From positions 496,001-560,000 of the forward strand of contig NZ_CP076022.1 in the NCBI RefSeq assembly GCF_018622995.1: DNA of 64,000 nucleotides, read 5' to 3'. A model generated the notes under the pieces. It had not been told where the DNA came from. It saw nothing but the letters and a program-made list of their open reading frames with translations, and searched no databases. Position 1 is the first letter of the stretch. Each line of letters opens with the position of its first letter. Positions 1-12,961 of the stretch are shown piece after piece. This DNA is from Arthrobacter jiangjiafuii (lineage in GTDB: Bacteria; Actinomycetota; Actinomycetes; Actinomycetales; Micrococcaceae). The position numbers and the translations under genes were made by a program.

Positions 1-433
1 CATATCGGAGACATATGTTCTCCGGTGGGTGCTCAAGGGTGGAATATCAATAAGCAGGTGCCCGGCGTTGAGCCTGGCAGCATCAGTACGTTTCATCCTT
101 CGGGGTGGGACTGGAAAACGCTGCCGGTGTCTCGAGTACCGGGTTTTTCCGTTTGGCACACTGTTGGGTCCTGAGACAACAGGACCGAAGAATTCAAGCC
201 TTTACAGGTCTGGAGGGACACGGTTTCGTGTTGTTTCTGATTGTTCCTGCGCAGGTCCAATGCTTCCACGGTGAATACGTGGTGGTGGCGGGGTGTGACG
301 GGGTTGTTGTTTGAGAACTACATAGTGGACGCGAGCATCTTAAATTATTAAGTGCAATTTCAGATAAACCTGGTGACCGGTTTTACCGGTTTCCATGGTT
401 TTCTCGATAGCGATAATATATTGATCTTTGTGG
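1..433 (+). other. 16S-23S rRNA internal transcribed spacer (5' part missing)
   Basis: This stretch precedes the 23S rRNA and has no credible gene. No tRNA cloverleaf is visible, as is usual for Micrococcaceae spacers. Near its 3' end (about 305-320) is a boxA-like run, TTGTTTGAGAACT, typical of actinobacterial rRNA leaders and spacers and probably used for antitermination. The arm at 316-337 pairs with sequence beyond the 23S 3' end. The 16S gene must lie upstream of the window. Short ORFs here are chance. Confidence 0.85.
316..337 (+). other. 5' arm of the pre-23S rRNA processing stem
   Basis: Positions 316-337 are complementary to 3664-3685 over 22 bases if two G-U pairs are allowed. The two arms bracket the 23S gene, so the transcript should fold into the long stem that RNase III cuts to release pre-23S rRNA. 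The pairing is seen in the sequence; the role follows from known rRNA operon architecture. Confidence 0.8.
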
Positions 434-3590
<3,157 letters not shown>

Positions 3591-3663
3591 CCACAACCTC
3601 ACCTGGACGGACACGACTTCAAACGGTCCGTCAAAGTATAAAGGGTGTTGTTAGATCATGTGC

Positions 3664-3685
3664 TGCTTGCGTCCACTATGTGGTT
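3664..3685 (+). other. 3' arm of the pre-23S rRNA processing stem
   Basis: Complementary to 316-337, with G-U wobble at two positions. It lies in the 23S-5S spacer (3591-3875), which otherwise holds no gene. Together the arms would form the RNase III substrate that frees 23S rRNA. Confidence 0.8.
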
Positions 3686-3875
3686 CCCGGATAACAAACC
3701 CGTGTGGTTTGTCACCGTGGAACCGGCATCAACCGTCTCTTAACAGGGACGTGCGTGCCGTATAATTACAGTTATAACTTCGCTTTGAAACACGCCTGGT
3801 TTAGGCTTTGTGTGTTTTGTTGTGACCATTGATTTCCCCTCACCCAGGTTTGTTATGGGTGGTGTGGGTGGAAGG

Positions 3876-3993
3876 GTTACGGCGGTCATAGCGTGGGGGA
3901 AACGCCCGGTCCCATTCCGAACCCGGAAGCTAAGACCCACAGCGCCGATGGTACTGCATCCGGGAGGATGTGGGAGAGTAGGTCACCGCCGGA
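3876..3993 (+). rRNA. rrf: 5S ribosomal RNA
   Basis: About 118 nt, beginning GTTACGGCGGTCATAGC and ending GGTCACCGCCGGAC, so the two ends pair as the 5S terminal helix. The conserved internal block CCCATTCCGAACCCGGAAGC is present. It follows the 23S by about 285 nt and closes the rRNA operon. The ends may be off by one to three bases. Confidence 0.95.
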
Positions 3994-4011
3994 CATATTT
4001 TATGTTCAGAG

Positions 4012-4051
4012 GCTGAGGTCCGTACCAGTGAGGTACGGACCTCAGCTGTTT
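4012..4051 (+). terminator. rRNA operon terminator 1
   Basis: A perfect 15-bp stem (GCTGAGGTCCGTACC and its complement) with a five-base loop, followed by TGTTT. It begins 18 bases after the 5S end, as expected for the intrinsic terminator of the rRNA operon. Confidence 0.9.
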
Positions 4052-4084
4052 AACCCGGTGGAGAAAGTACTGGTTGTTCAGAGG

Positions 4085-4121
4085 CGTGGGGCCCCGCATT
4101 CGTGTGGGGCCCCACGTGTTT
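4085..4121 (+). terminator. rRNA operon terminator 2
   Basis: A second GC-rich hairpin with arms built on GTGGGGCCCC, followed by TGTTT, 34 bases after the first. Tandem hairpins after rRNA operons are common. The core is itself palindromic, so alternative foldings exist. Confidence 0.8.
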
Positions 4122-4166
4122 AACCAGCTGTCTAACCAGATGTTGCCTCGCGGCTAGGCTTGGAAG

Positions 4167-4652
4167 ATGAACTCCTCCCTCTTTTCCCACGCCGAGCAGC
4201 CCGAGCCGTCCCGGGAGGCTGCTACGGTCGCTGACATCGTCCTCGAGCGGGTGGTGCCCCGCGAGCTGCACGAGGCGTTCAACGGATTCATCGAGTACAT
4301 CCACCTCTGGTGGCCGCAGGAGTACACGGAGTACGGGGAAGACACGCACCCGGCATTCGAGGCCGGCGCCCTTACGGAAACAGGTGCTGACGGACAGGTC
4401 TCTCTGTGGGCCACTGTCACTTCGAAGGTGCAGGACGCCGAACTGGTTTTGGATTGGGTGGCGGCCCAGAATCCGCAGACCCCAAGCGAGGTGCGCATCA
4501 GCTTTGTTCCGGTCACGGACAGTGAAACCCGTGTCAGCCTCACGCACACCGGGCTGGGCCGGGTAGCCGAACCGGTGGAGACCGCGCTCGGCTTCTCGGC
4601 CTCTTGGCCTGTGATCCTGGACCGCTACGCGCGTTTCATGGGTGCCAGATAG
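4167..4652 (+). CDS. SRPBCC/AHSA1-type lipid-binding-fold protein
   Basis: This 161-residue soluble protein resembles the START/SRPBCC superfamily (AHSA1 subgroup). The N-terminal half has the characteristic pattern of a strand followed by PRELHEAFNGF. The C-terminal half has TDSETRVSLTHTGLG and ends in a helix with W and R residues (SWPVILDRYARFM), as in AHSA1 proteins. These form a helix-grip pocket for hydrophobic ligands; some act as co-chaperones or ligand sensors. It stands alone between the rRNA operon and the FAD oxidase gene, so context gives no substrate. The ATG is 46 bp after the second terminator. Family fair, ligand unknown. Confidence 0.7.
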   Translation: MNSSLFSHAEQPEPSREAATVADIVLERVVPRELHEAFNGFIEYIHLWWPQEYTEYGEDTHPAFEAGALTETGADGQVSLWATVTSKVQDAELVLDWVAAQNPQTPSEVRISFVPVTDSETRVSLTHTGLGRVAEPVETALGFSASWPVILDRYARFMGAR

Positions 4653-4718
4653 TTTCCACCGGGGTCGAAGCATTTCGGGAATTCGATAAGCCGCACAACG
4701 GTTCGGTAGCATCCAGTT

Positions 4719-6089
4719 ATGACCGCCGACACGCTGCTGGACCTTGCCCGTTCCCTGCCTGACATCGAAATGGACAGTTCCGCAGCCATCCGGGCAGCCT
4801 ATGGCAGCGACCAGGGTCCGGTCCTGGAGCAGATGAGTCCGCTGGCCGTCCTCTGGGCACGCTCCGTCGAGGAGGTGCAGGAAATCCTGCGGTGGGCCTC
4901 ACGCACAGGCACAACGGTTGTGCCTCGTGGTGCAGGAACCGGAGTCTCTGGCGGAGCTCACGCCACCGCCGGCTGCATAGTGCTCAGCCTGGAACGGATG
5001 AACAGGATCCTCGAGATCCGCCCCGATGACGAACTGGCAGTGGTGGAGCCGGGGGTCATTAACGCTGATCTGAACAAGGCCGCCGGTGAGCATGGACTCA
5101 TGTATGCGCCTGACCCGGCCAGCTACCGCATCTCCACCGTGGGTGGCAACGTGGCCACCAACGCGGGCGGCCTGCGTTGCGCCAAATATGGCGTCACCCG
5201 TGATTCGGTCCTGGCCTTGGATGTTGTCCTGGCCGACGGCACGCTGGTGAGCACCGGACACCAGACCTTCAAGGGCGTAGCAGGGTATGACCTGACTGCG
5301 TTGTTTACCGGCTCGGAGGGAACCCTCGGCATCGTTGTCGGCATCACCGTGCGGCTGCGCTACCAACCGGTGAAGACCTGCACCGTGGCCGGTTTCTTTC
5401 CGGACATCGAGAGCGCCGCCGCCGGAGTCCTTGCCGTGGGCCGGGCACGGGTGCAGCCGGCGATTATGGAACTGCTCGACGGGCCGACCATGGCCGCACT
5501 GGACGCCGTCCACGGCTCTGACCTCCGAAGCCGTGGGGGAGCGCTGCTGCTGATCCAGACCGATGGATACGGTGCCGAGGCAGAAGCCGCCGTGGTGCGC
5601 GCGGCGTTGGCTGCGCTGGGCGGAACAGTGAGCCTGGAAGACAACGAAGAAGCGCTGGCGCTGGTGGACCTGCGCCGGCACAGCCGCGGCGATGCGGTGC
5701 ATACAGAGGTCCGCGTCGGCGAGGACGTGGCGGTGCCGCGCTCAGGCCTGGTGACCTACATTGCCGAGTTGAACCGGATGGCCGGCAGGCACCAGGTGCG
5801 GCTCAAGGTGGTGGCGCACGCCGGGGACGGCAATGTGCATCCCACGTTTTGGGTCGATGCGGCAGAGGGCAGCGCCGGCGTCGAGCGTCTGGACGCTGCC
5901 CTGGACGAATCCATCAGCGTGGCCCTTGCGATGGGCGGCACCATCACCGGTGAACACGGCGTGGGCCAGTTCAAACTCCGCTGGCTGGGCCAGGAGCAGC
6001 AGGCCGAGGTCCAGGAGCTGCAGCGCCAGATCAAATCGGTGTTCGATCCGGCCGGAATCCTGAACCCCGGCAAAGCCATCCTGCCTTAG
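4719..6089 (+). CDS. FAD-binding oxidase, GlcD / D-lactate dehydrogenase family
   Basis: A 456-residue flavoprotein of the vanillyl-alcohol-oxidase superfamily. The N-terminal PCMH-type FAD domain has the signature RGAGTGVSGG at residues 70-79. The C-terminal substrate/FAD cap has AHAGDGNVH near residue 366 and GEHGVGQ near 411, the two motifs typical of GlcD and bacterial D-lactate dehydrogenases. It probably oxidises a 2-hydroxy acid such as glycolate or D-lactate to the 2-oxo acid. Length matches GlcD. No glcE or glcF lies beside it, so it may act alone or with partners elsewhere. Its stop codon directly abuts the stop of the convergent alpha-glucosidase gene. Family sure, substrate open. 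Confidence 0.9.
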   Translation: MTADTLLDLARSLPDIEMDSSAAIRAAYGSDQGPVLEQMSPLAVLWARSVEEVQEILRWASRTGTTVVPRGAGTGVSGGAHATAGCIVLSLERMNRILEIRPDDELAVVEPGVINADLNKAAGEHGLMYAPDPASYRISTVGGNVATNAGGLRCAKYGVTRDSVLALDVVLADGTLVSTGHQTFKGVAGYDLTALFTGSEGTLGIVVGITVRLRYQPVKTCTVAGFFPDIESAAAGVLAVGRARVQPAIMELLDGPTMAALDAVHGSDLRSRGGALLLIQTDGYGAEAEAAVVRAALAALGGTVSLEDNEEALALVDLRRHSRGDAVHTEVRVGEDVAVPRSGLVTYIAELNRMAGRHQVRLKVVAHAGDGNVHPTFWVDAAEGSAGVERLDAALDESISVALAMGGTITGEHGVGQFKLRWLGQEQQAEVQELQRQIKSVFDPAGILNPGKAILP

Positions 6090-7802
6090 CTAATCCAGCT
6101 GCAGCCAGACCGTTCTGTTGGGACGCAGCCGGGTGCCCTCAAGGGCCGACGGCGCGCTCACGGCCAGGACCGGGAGCTCCGGAAGCTGCACCGGTGCTTC
6201 ACCCATGTTCATGGCGACCAAGACGTTGCCGTTGACGAACGCCACCAGCCCTTCGTCGTCGTGCTCCGGCCACCAGGCCAGGGACCCGGCGCCCAGGCCG
6301 CGCCCCCGCCGCACCGACAGGGCAGAGCGGTACATGTTCAGCGGTGAGAACGGATCCTGGCGCTCGATGTCCCGGGAATGTCGGCCCCAGAACCCAGGCT
6401 GGGGCAGCCAGCTCCTGCCAGTCGAGCTGAACCCAAAGGAGGGCTCGTTCACGCGCCACGGCAGCGGGACGCGGCTGCCGTCCCGGCCCACACGCAGACC
6501 AGCCGTGCGGTGGTATGTGGGGTCCTGCCGGAACTCGTCGGGCAGCAGGGTGTGGTCGGGCAGCCCGAGTTCTTCGCCCTGGTACAGATAGACACCTCCG
6601 GGAAGGCCGAGCATCAGCATGGTCGCGGCCCGGGCCCGGTCAGCCCCCAGCAGGTAATCCGGCTGGCTGTCGCGGGGGCCGATACCGTCGCCGCTGCGCA
6701 GGTTGTTCGCTTCCAGGCCGAAGCGGGAAACATGCCGGACGACGTCGTGGTTGGACAGCACCCAGGTGGTGGGCGCCCCCACCCGGTCAAAGGCCCGCAG
6801 CGAGGAATCAATGATCCGGCGCAGCTCCCGGGGTTCCCACGGATGGTTCAGGTACGCGAAGTTAAAGGCCTGCTGCATCTCATCGGAGCGGACCCAGTCG
6901 GTGATCCGGTCCACGGGATCGACGTTCGCTTCGGCGCACAGCACGCGGTCGCCGTCGTACTCGTCCAGGAGCTTGCGCCAGGACCGGAAAATATCGTGGA
7001 TCTCCGCCTGGCCGAACATGGGGGCGGCGGAGCCGGGGAAGCCTACGGATGATGCGCCGTCGGCCGTGCCGCCCCAGTCCGGCAGGCCCGACTTCTTGAT
7101 CAGGGCATGGGCGACATCCACTCGGAAGCCACCCACCCCGCGGTCGAGCCAGAAGCGGAGGATCCGTTCAAACTCCTCGCGGACCGCCGGGTTGTCCCAG
7201 TTGAAATCCGGCTGGGAGGAATCGAACAGATGCAGGTACCACTGGCCATCCGTGCCGTCCGGGTTGGGGACGCGGGTCCAGGCCGGGCCGCCGAAGTGGG
7301 ACTGCCAGTTGTTCGGCGGCAGCTCCCCGTTGGCACCGCGTCCGTCCCGGAAGATGAACATGTCCCGTGCCGGAGTGCCGGGTTCGGCCGCCAGCGCCGC
7401 CTGGAAGAGGGGGTGCTGGTCGGAGCAGTGGTTGGGAACCAGGTCCACGATGACCCGGATTCCGTACTCGGCAGCGCGGGCAACCAGTGCGTCGAAATCA
7501 TCGAGCGTACCGAAGATCGGATCTACGGAGCAGTAGTCGGCGACGTCGTAACCGGCATCCTTCTGCGGAGACTTATAGAACGGCGAGAGCCAGATGGCAT
7601 CGATCGCCAGCTCGGCCAGCGCGGGAATCTCGGCGGTGATGCCGGGAAGGTCACCGACGCCGTCGCCGCGCAGGTCCCGGAAGGACCGCGGGTAGATCTG
7701 GTAAATAACCGAGGAACGCCACCATTCGCGGCCGGGCGGGGCTGGGTGGACCGGGATGGTGCGCAGGTCGTGTCGGACGCGGGGTACAGCTGGTGTGGAC
7801 AT
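6090..7802 (-). CDS. Alpha-glucosidase, glycoside hydrolase family 13
   Basis: A 570-residue GH13 enzyme that releases glucose from alpha-linked oligosaccharides (maltose, isomaltose, sucrose or trehalose-type sugars). The barrel begins with VIYQIYPRSF. The catalytic residues lie in GFRVDVAH (nucleophile Asp, about residue 229), CAEANV (acid/base Glu, about 285) and SNHDVVRH (third Asp, about 348). No signal peptide is seen, so it acts in the cytoplasm. A clear ribosome site AGGAGG precedes the ATG. The DUF4032 gene lies 57 bp upstream on the same strand, so they may be cotranscribed. The MsmK-like ATPase further upstream may serve the sugar importers that feed it. Exact linkage specificity cannot be read from sequence. 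Confidence 0.93.
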   Translation of the reverse strand: MSTPAVPRVRHDLRTIPVHPAPPGREWWRSSVIYQIYPRSFRDLRGDGVGDLPGITAEIPALAELAIDAIWLSPFYKSPQKDAGYDVADYCSVDPIFGTLDDFDALVARAAEYGIRVIVDLVPNHCSDQHPLFQAALAAEPGTPARDMFIFRDGRGANGELPPNNWQSHFGGPAWTRVPNPDGTDGQWYLHLFDSSQPDFNWDNPAVREEFERILRFWLDRGVGGFRVDVAHALIKKSGLPDWGGTADGASSVGFPGSAAPMFGQAEIHDIFRSWRKLLDEYDGDRVLCAEANVDPVDRITDWVRSDEMQQAFNFAYLNHPWEPRELRRIIDSSLRAFDRVGAPTTWVLSNHDVVRHVSRFGLEANNLRSGDGIGPRDSQPDYLLGADRARAATMLMLGLPGGVYLYQGEELGLPDHTLLPDEFRQDPTYHRTAGLRVGRDGSRVPLPWRVNEPSFGFSSTGRSWLPQPGFWGRHSRDIERQDPFSPLNMYRSALSVRRGRGLGAGSLAWWPEHDDEGLVAFVNGNVLVAMNMGEAPVQLPELPVLAVSAPSALEGTRLRPNRTVWLQLD

Positions 7803-7859
7803 ATTGGGGTTGAAATCCTCCTGTCGAATGGTCTCTGCTGAGGGGGCCGAAAGCGCGGG

Positions 7860-9230
7860 CTACCCGTCCGTCATCTGGTCAGGTCCCGCGCCGGACTCGA
7901 GGATCTTCATGGTCCGGGTATCGGCGGTGAGCAGGATGGCTGCCTCGTCGCGGCGGTGCCGGAGCACGGTGTCCATATAGGACTGGACCGCTTCGGCCAT
8001 GGGAACATTGCGGTTTTCCTTTTCCGACATGTACCAGCGGTGCTCGAGCACCTCGTGCACCACTTCGGCCTGCTCCAGCTTGCTGCCCAGCTCCCGCGGC
8101 ACCGCCTTCACGATCGGCTCGAACACCTGGGTGACCCACAGATGGGCGCTCAATTCCTCGTCCAGGTCAGGGTTGTTGTCTGCCCGGTAGGAGTCCATGT
8201 CGTTGAGCAGGCGGCGGGCCTGGTTCTCCTGGGCATCCAGGCCGGTCAGGCCCAGGAGGCGGCGCTGGTGGTGGCCGGCGTCGACCACTTTGGGCTGCAG
8301 CTGGACCTGGCTGCCGTCCGCGGTGCTCTTGATGGTGAGCTCGTCGACGTCGAACCCGAGGTCGTTGAGGCGGCGGATGCGGGCGTTGACGCGCCAGCGC
8401 TCACCGAGTTCAAAGGACTCCTTCTCGGTGAGTTCGGCCCAGAGATTGCGGTAGCTGTCCATGATCCGTTCACTGGTCGCCAGCGGATCCACACTGTCCT
8501 CGATCAGGCCGCCCTCGGCAAGGTCCATCAACTCCCCGGCAATGTTCACGCGGGCGATTTCGAGGTCATACTCACGCTGGCCGCGGGACAACTCCGGGTA
8601 GAGTTCCCCGGTTTCAGCGTCCACGAGGTACGCGGCGAAGGCGCCGGCATCACGCCGGAACAGGGTGTTGGACAGGGAGACATCGCCCCAGTAGAACCCG
8701 GCCAGATGCAGGCGGACCAGCAGCAGTGCCTGGGCGTCAATGAGGCGGGTGAGGGTGACCTCGCGCAGGGTCTGGGAGAAGACGGCCCGGTATGGCAGCG
8801 AGAAGCGCAGGTGTTTGGTCACGAGGACCGGCTGCAGCTCGTCGCCGTTCGCGTCGTGGCGGCCGCTGATGACAGCCACCGGGGCCACCGAGGGGACATT
8901 GAGCCGGCGCAGCTTGCGCAGCATGTGGTATTCCTGCCGGGCCACGTGTTCGCTGGTTTCCTTGATGGCTATCAGCGAATCGCCCATCCGGGCAAAGCGG
9001 ACCACATGGCGGGAAATGCCGCGGGGCAGGGCTGCGAGGTTGTCCTTCGGCCAGTCCTCCAGCGGCAAATCCCAGGGCAGGTCCAGTAGGGCAGGATCCA
9101 TCGACGCCGCCGTGATGTTCAGGGAGGCGAGGGATTTTTCCGTTGAGGAGCTGCGGGTCCGGGGCAGCTTCCCGGGCTGGTCCCAATCCGTGGGCTCATC
9201 CAGCCATTGTGCGCCTGCAGGTTCGGTCAT
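7860..9230 (-). CDS. DUF4032 domain protein, kinase-like fold
   Basis: A 456-residue protein conserved in Actinobacteria with an N-terminal lipopolysaccharide-kinase-like region and a C-terminal DUF4032 region. Kinase-like features are visible: LIAIKETSEH (lysine strand), FYWGDVSLSNTLF (catalytic-loop-like HxD counterpart, here GDVSLSN) and AYLVDAETGE (DFG-like counterpart). The partner and reaction are unknown. The ATG at 9230 was preferred over the GTG two codons upstream because AAGGG sits seven bases before it. It precedes the alpha-glucosidase gene by 57 bp on the same strand. The family call rests on recalled similarity and motif layout. Confidence 0.8.
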   Translation of the reverse strand: MTEPAGAQWLDEPTDWDQPGKLPRTRSSSTEKSLASLNITAASMDPALLDLPWDLPLEDWPKDNLAALPRGISRHVVRFARMGDSLIAIKETSEHVARQEYHMLRKLRRLNVPSVAPVAVISGRHDANGDELQPVLVTKHLRFSLPYRAVFSQTLREVTLTRLIDAQALLLVRLHLAGFYWGDVSLSNTLFRRDAGAFAAYLVDAETGELYPELSRGQREYDLEIARVNIAGELMDLAEGGLIEDSVDPLATSERIMDSYRNLWAELTEKESFELGERWRVNARIRRLNDLGFDVDELTIKSTADGSQVQLQPKVVDAGHHQRRLLGLTGLDAQENQARRLLNDMDSYRADNNPDLDEELSAHLWVTQVFEPIVKAVPRELGSKLEQAEVVHEVLEHRWYMSEKENRNVPMAEAVQSYMDTVLRHRRDEAAILLTADTRTMKILESGAGPDQMTDG

Positions 9231-9270
9231 AAGCACGCCCTTAGTCGAACGTTAATCCGTTTAAACAGCG

Positions 9271-9322
9271 AATGCGGTGGCCCCTTTATTCCAGTCTAGG
9301 ACAGGCGGGGGGCCACCGCATT
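9271..9322. terminator. Hairpin between msmK-like and DUF4032 genes
   Basis: A perfect 14-bp stem with arms AATGCGGTGGCCCC and its complement, loop of 24 bases. It lies 14 bp beyond the stop of the ATPase gene on the minus strand, where it would terminate that transcript. A short T run follows on the plus strand, so it may work in both directions. Confidence 0.7.
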
Positions 9323-9336
9323 TTCAGCGGTCGGCG

Positions 9337-10428
<1,092 letters not shown>

Positions 10429-10550
10429 GGTGTTTCTCCTTCACGGGCAGGTACGTGCCCGACGATCCGTAGTGAAGTGCTTATGAAGTTAAAGACGCGC
10501 GTCAGCCAGTGTGGCCGATGTCACAGGGTCAGTATGCCACAGGGTTGGGG

Positions 10551-11333
10551 CTAGCGGGCCTGGCGCGTCCGCCGCAGTTCCAGCAGCATCTCCAGCACGG
10601 CAGTGAACTCGTCGGGGGATGCCACCCGGAAGGGTGCCCGGGTGTCACCGGGGCCGACCTTGACCCCCACATCGCCGGGCTGCAGCGCTGCGAAGCCGTG
10701 TTCGTCGGTCACATCGTCGCCGGCGAACAGGACTGCTGCGGCGCCGGTGAGTCCGCGCAGCGCACGGATCCCCTCACCCTTGTTGGTGTGGACCACGGAT
10801 GTTTCCAGCACGCGCTTACCGTCGGTGACCTGCACCCCGTCCAGCTCTCCCAGGCGCCGGCGTGCCGCGTCGACGGCGGCGGCAGCTACGTCGTCGTCGG
10901 CGCTGCGCGTGTGGAGGACGACGCCGGCCGGCTTTTCTTCCAGCCACGTGCCCGGATGGATCTTCACTACGGCGTTTACCGCGTCCCGGGCGCGTGCCAG
11001 CAGATGGGCCTGCTCCGGGGTCAGCTGCAGCGGCTGGGCGTTGGGCCCGGTCCAGGCTTCGGCCCCGTGGCTGCCGATCAGCAGGGTTTCCGGATCCGGA
11101 CTGGCCACCAGCCGCAGGCTGCCCAGCGCCCGCCCGGAGATCAGGGCGGTGAAGGTGCGGGGCAGGGCGGCCAGCGCCTGTACGGCGGCGGCGGACGCAG
11201 GCAGTGGCCGGGCGTCGTCGGCGTGTTCCACCAGGGGTGCGAGCACGCCGTCGAAATCCAGCGCCACGAGGAGGGGGTCGGCGGCGGCCAGGCGTTCAAG
11301 GGCCCGGGTGAGGTCCGCGGGCAGGGCGATCAC
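10551..11333 (-). CDS. otsB: Trehalose-6-phosphate phosphatase
   Basis: A 260-residue HAD-family phosphatase that converts trehalose-6-phosphate to trehalose. The HAD nucleophile motif is LDFDGVLAPL, with Asp26 and Asp28. Motif II/III elements follow (LISGRALGSL; GEGIRALRG; the metal site in FAGDDVTDEHGF). Length is normal for OtsB. Its ATG overlaps the otsA stop by four bases (ATGA), so the two are translationally coupled and form one osmoprotection pathway. Function is confident from motifs and context. Confidence 0.95.
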   Translation of the reverse strand: MIALPADLTRALERLAAADPLLVALDFDGVLAPLVEHADDARPLPASAAAVQALAALPRTFTALISGRALGSLRLVASPDPETLLIGSHGAEAWTGPNAQPLQLTPEQAHLLARARDAVNAVVKIHPGTWLEEKPAGVVLHTRSADDDVAAAAVDAARRRLGELDGVQVTDGKRVLETSVVHTNKGEGIRALRGLTGAAAVLFAGDDVTDEHGFAALQPGDVGVKVGPGDTRAPFRVASPDEFTAVLEMLLELRRTRQAR

Positions 11334-12793
11334 CCTTCCTCCCCGGGCTCGGTCTGCTGCAGCGCATTGAGGAAGTTCTTGGACCAGCGTTCGACGTCGT
11401 TCTGCAGCACCTGGCGGCGCATCAGGCGCATCCGCCGCTGGGCCTCGCGGTCCGGCATGTTGATGGCGTCCAGTACGGCGCTCTTGAGACCGTCGATGTC
11501 GTGCGGGTTCACCAGCACGGCCTGCCGCAGCTGGTCCGCGGCGCCGGCGAATTCGCTGAGCACCAGCGCGCCGGTGTTGTTGGTCCGGGCCGCAACGTAT
11601 TCCTTGGCGACCAGGTTCATGCCGTCGCGCAGTGCGGTCACCAGCATGACGTCTGCTGCCAGGTACAGGGCAACCATTTCCTCCACCGGGTAGCTGTGGT
11701 GCAGGTAGCGGATGGCGGTGCTGCCCATGGTGTCGTAGGTGCCGTTGATCCGGCCCACTGTGCCTTCAACCTCTTCGCGCAGCAGCCGGTACTGTTCCAC
11801 GCGCTCGCGGCTGGGGCTGGCCACCTGGATCAGGGACGCATCCTCGACGGTGAGCGTGCCGTCCTCGAGGAGTTCGCCGTAGGCCTTGAGCCGGTGGCTG
11901 ATGCCCTTGGTGTAGTCCAGCCGGTCAACGCCCAGCAGCACGGTCTTGGGGTCACCGAGCTCCCGCCGGATCTGCTTGGAGCGCTCGACGATGTCTTCCC
12001 GCTTGGCCAGTTCGGTGATCTGGTCCACGTCGATGGAGATGGGGAAGGACTCGGCCCGGGAGACATAGGAGATGCCTTCCTCCGTCTGGACCTGGACCTG
12101 CTGCTGGCGGACGGTGTGCCCGGCGAAGCGGCGGACGCAGCGCAGGAAGTTGCTGGCGTCGGAGGGGCGCTGGAAACCGATCAGGTCCGCTCCGAGCAGG
12201 CCCTCGATGATGGCGCGGCGCCAGGGCAGCTGCGCGAAGATCTCCAGCGGCGGGAAGGGAATGTGGTTGAAGAAGCCGATCTTCAGGTCCGGGCGGTCCT
12301 TGCGCAGCATCTGCGGGACCAGCTGCAGCTGATAATCCTGGACCCACACCGTGGCGCCCTTGGCCGCCATGGAGGCGGCGGCGTCGGCGAACCGGCGGTT
12401 GACGGTCCGGTAGGAGTCCCACCAGGTGCGGTGGAACTCCGGGGGTGCAATCACGTCGTGATAGAGCGGCCACAGGGTGGCGTTGGAGAAGCCCTCGTAA
12501 TACAGCTCCACCTCGGAGGAACTCAGCGGCACCGGCAGCAGATGCATATTGTCGTGGTCGAACTGGTCGACTTCCTCGTCCGGAGCTCCGTGCCAGCCCA
12601 CCCACGCGCCGTCGGCCTTGCCCATCACAGGGGCCAGCGCAGTGACCAGCCCGCCGGGGGAGCGGCGCCAGCTTTCCTCGCCGTCGGACTTCACCCGGTC
12701 CACGGGGAGCCGGTTGGAAACCACGATGAAATCGAAATCGCCATACCCGTCCGTGGCATTGTTGTCTGCAGGATCAGCGGCAGCAGCGTTCAC
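11330..12793 (-). CDS. otsA: Trehalose-6-phosphate synthase
   Basis: A 487-residue GT20 glycosyltransferase that joins UDP-glucose (or another NDP-glucose) to glucose-6-phosphate. Visible GT20 features are VVSNRLPVDR, WVQDYQLQLVPQMLR, the Arg/Lys pair in LLGVDRLDYTKGI, and DGMNLVAKEY (nucleotide-sugar site). I set the start at the GTG at 12793 because AAGGGG lies eight bases before it; the GTG at 12802 would sit directly on that site. otsB follows with an ATGA overlap. The 168-bp gap to the divergent DsbA-like gene holds both promoters. Confidence 0.95.
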   Translation of the reverse strand: MNAAAADPADNNATDGYGDFDFIVVSNRLPVDRVKSDGEESWRRSPGGLVTALAPVMGKADGAWVGWHGAPDEEVDQFDHDNMHLLPVPLSSSEVELYYEGFSNATLWPLYHDVIAPPEFHRTWWDSYRTVNRRFADAAASMAAKGATVWVQDYQLQLVPQMLRKDRPDLKIGFFNHIPFPPLEIFAQLPWRRAIIEGLLGADLIGFQRPSDASNFLRCVRRFAGHTVRQQQVQVQTEEGISYVSRAESFPISIDVDQITELAKREDIVERSKQIRRELGDPKTVLLGVDRLDYTKGISHRLKAYGELLEDGTLTVEDASLIQVASPSRERVEQYRLLREEVEGTVGRINGTYDTMGSTAIRYLHHSYPVEEMVALYLAADVMLVTALRDGMNLVAKEYVAARTNNTGALVLSEFAGAADQLRQAVLVNPHDIDGLKSAVLDAINMPDREAQRRMRLMRRQVLQNDVERWSKNFLNALQQTEPGEEG

Positions 12794-12961
12794 GATATGC
12801 ACCCCTTGGTTGGCTTTTGTGTTTATGCCACTCTATCCAAGCCCGGAAACTTTGTGTCCGGTGCGGGCGTTGGAGGTAAAGGCGGCGTGGCTCATTGGCC
12901 TAAACTGTTGCCTGCCGGCCGCGTGCCCAAACGGGTAGGCGTGAGAGAGACATGAGGAACT

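Noticed and set aside
6084-6095. Abutting stop codons of the glcD-like and alpha-glucosidase genes as a sign of rearrangement
   Set aside because: Both proteins are full length with normal C-termini; tight convergent packing is common in this genome.
7956-9089. Long plus-strand ORF of 377 codons opposite the DUF4032 gene
   Set aside because: It is the complement of a well-supported gene, with His/Gly/Val-rich composition typical of antisense frames in GC-rich DNA. The same applies to long antisense frames at 9277-10152, 11501-12955, 32000-34750, 53102-54589 and others.
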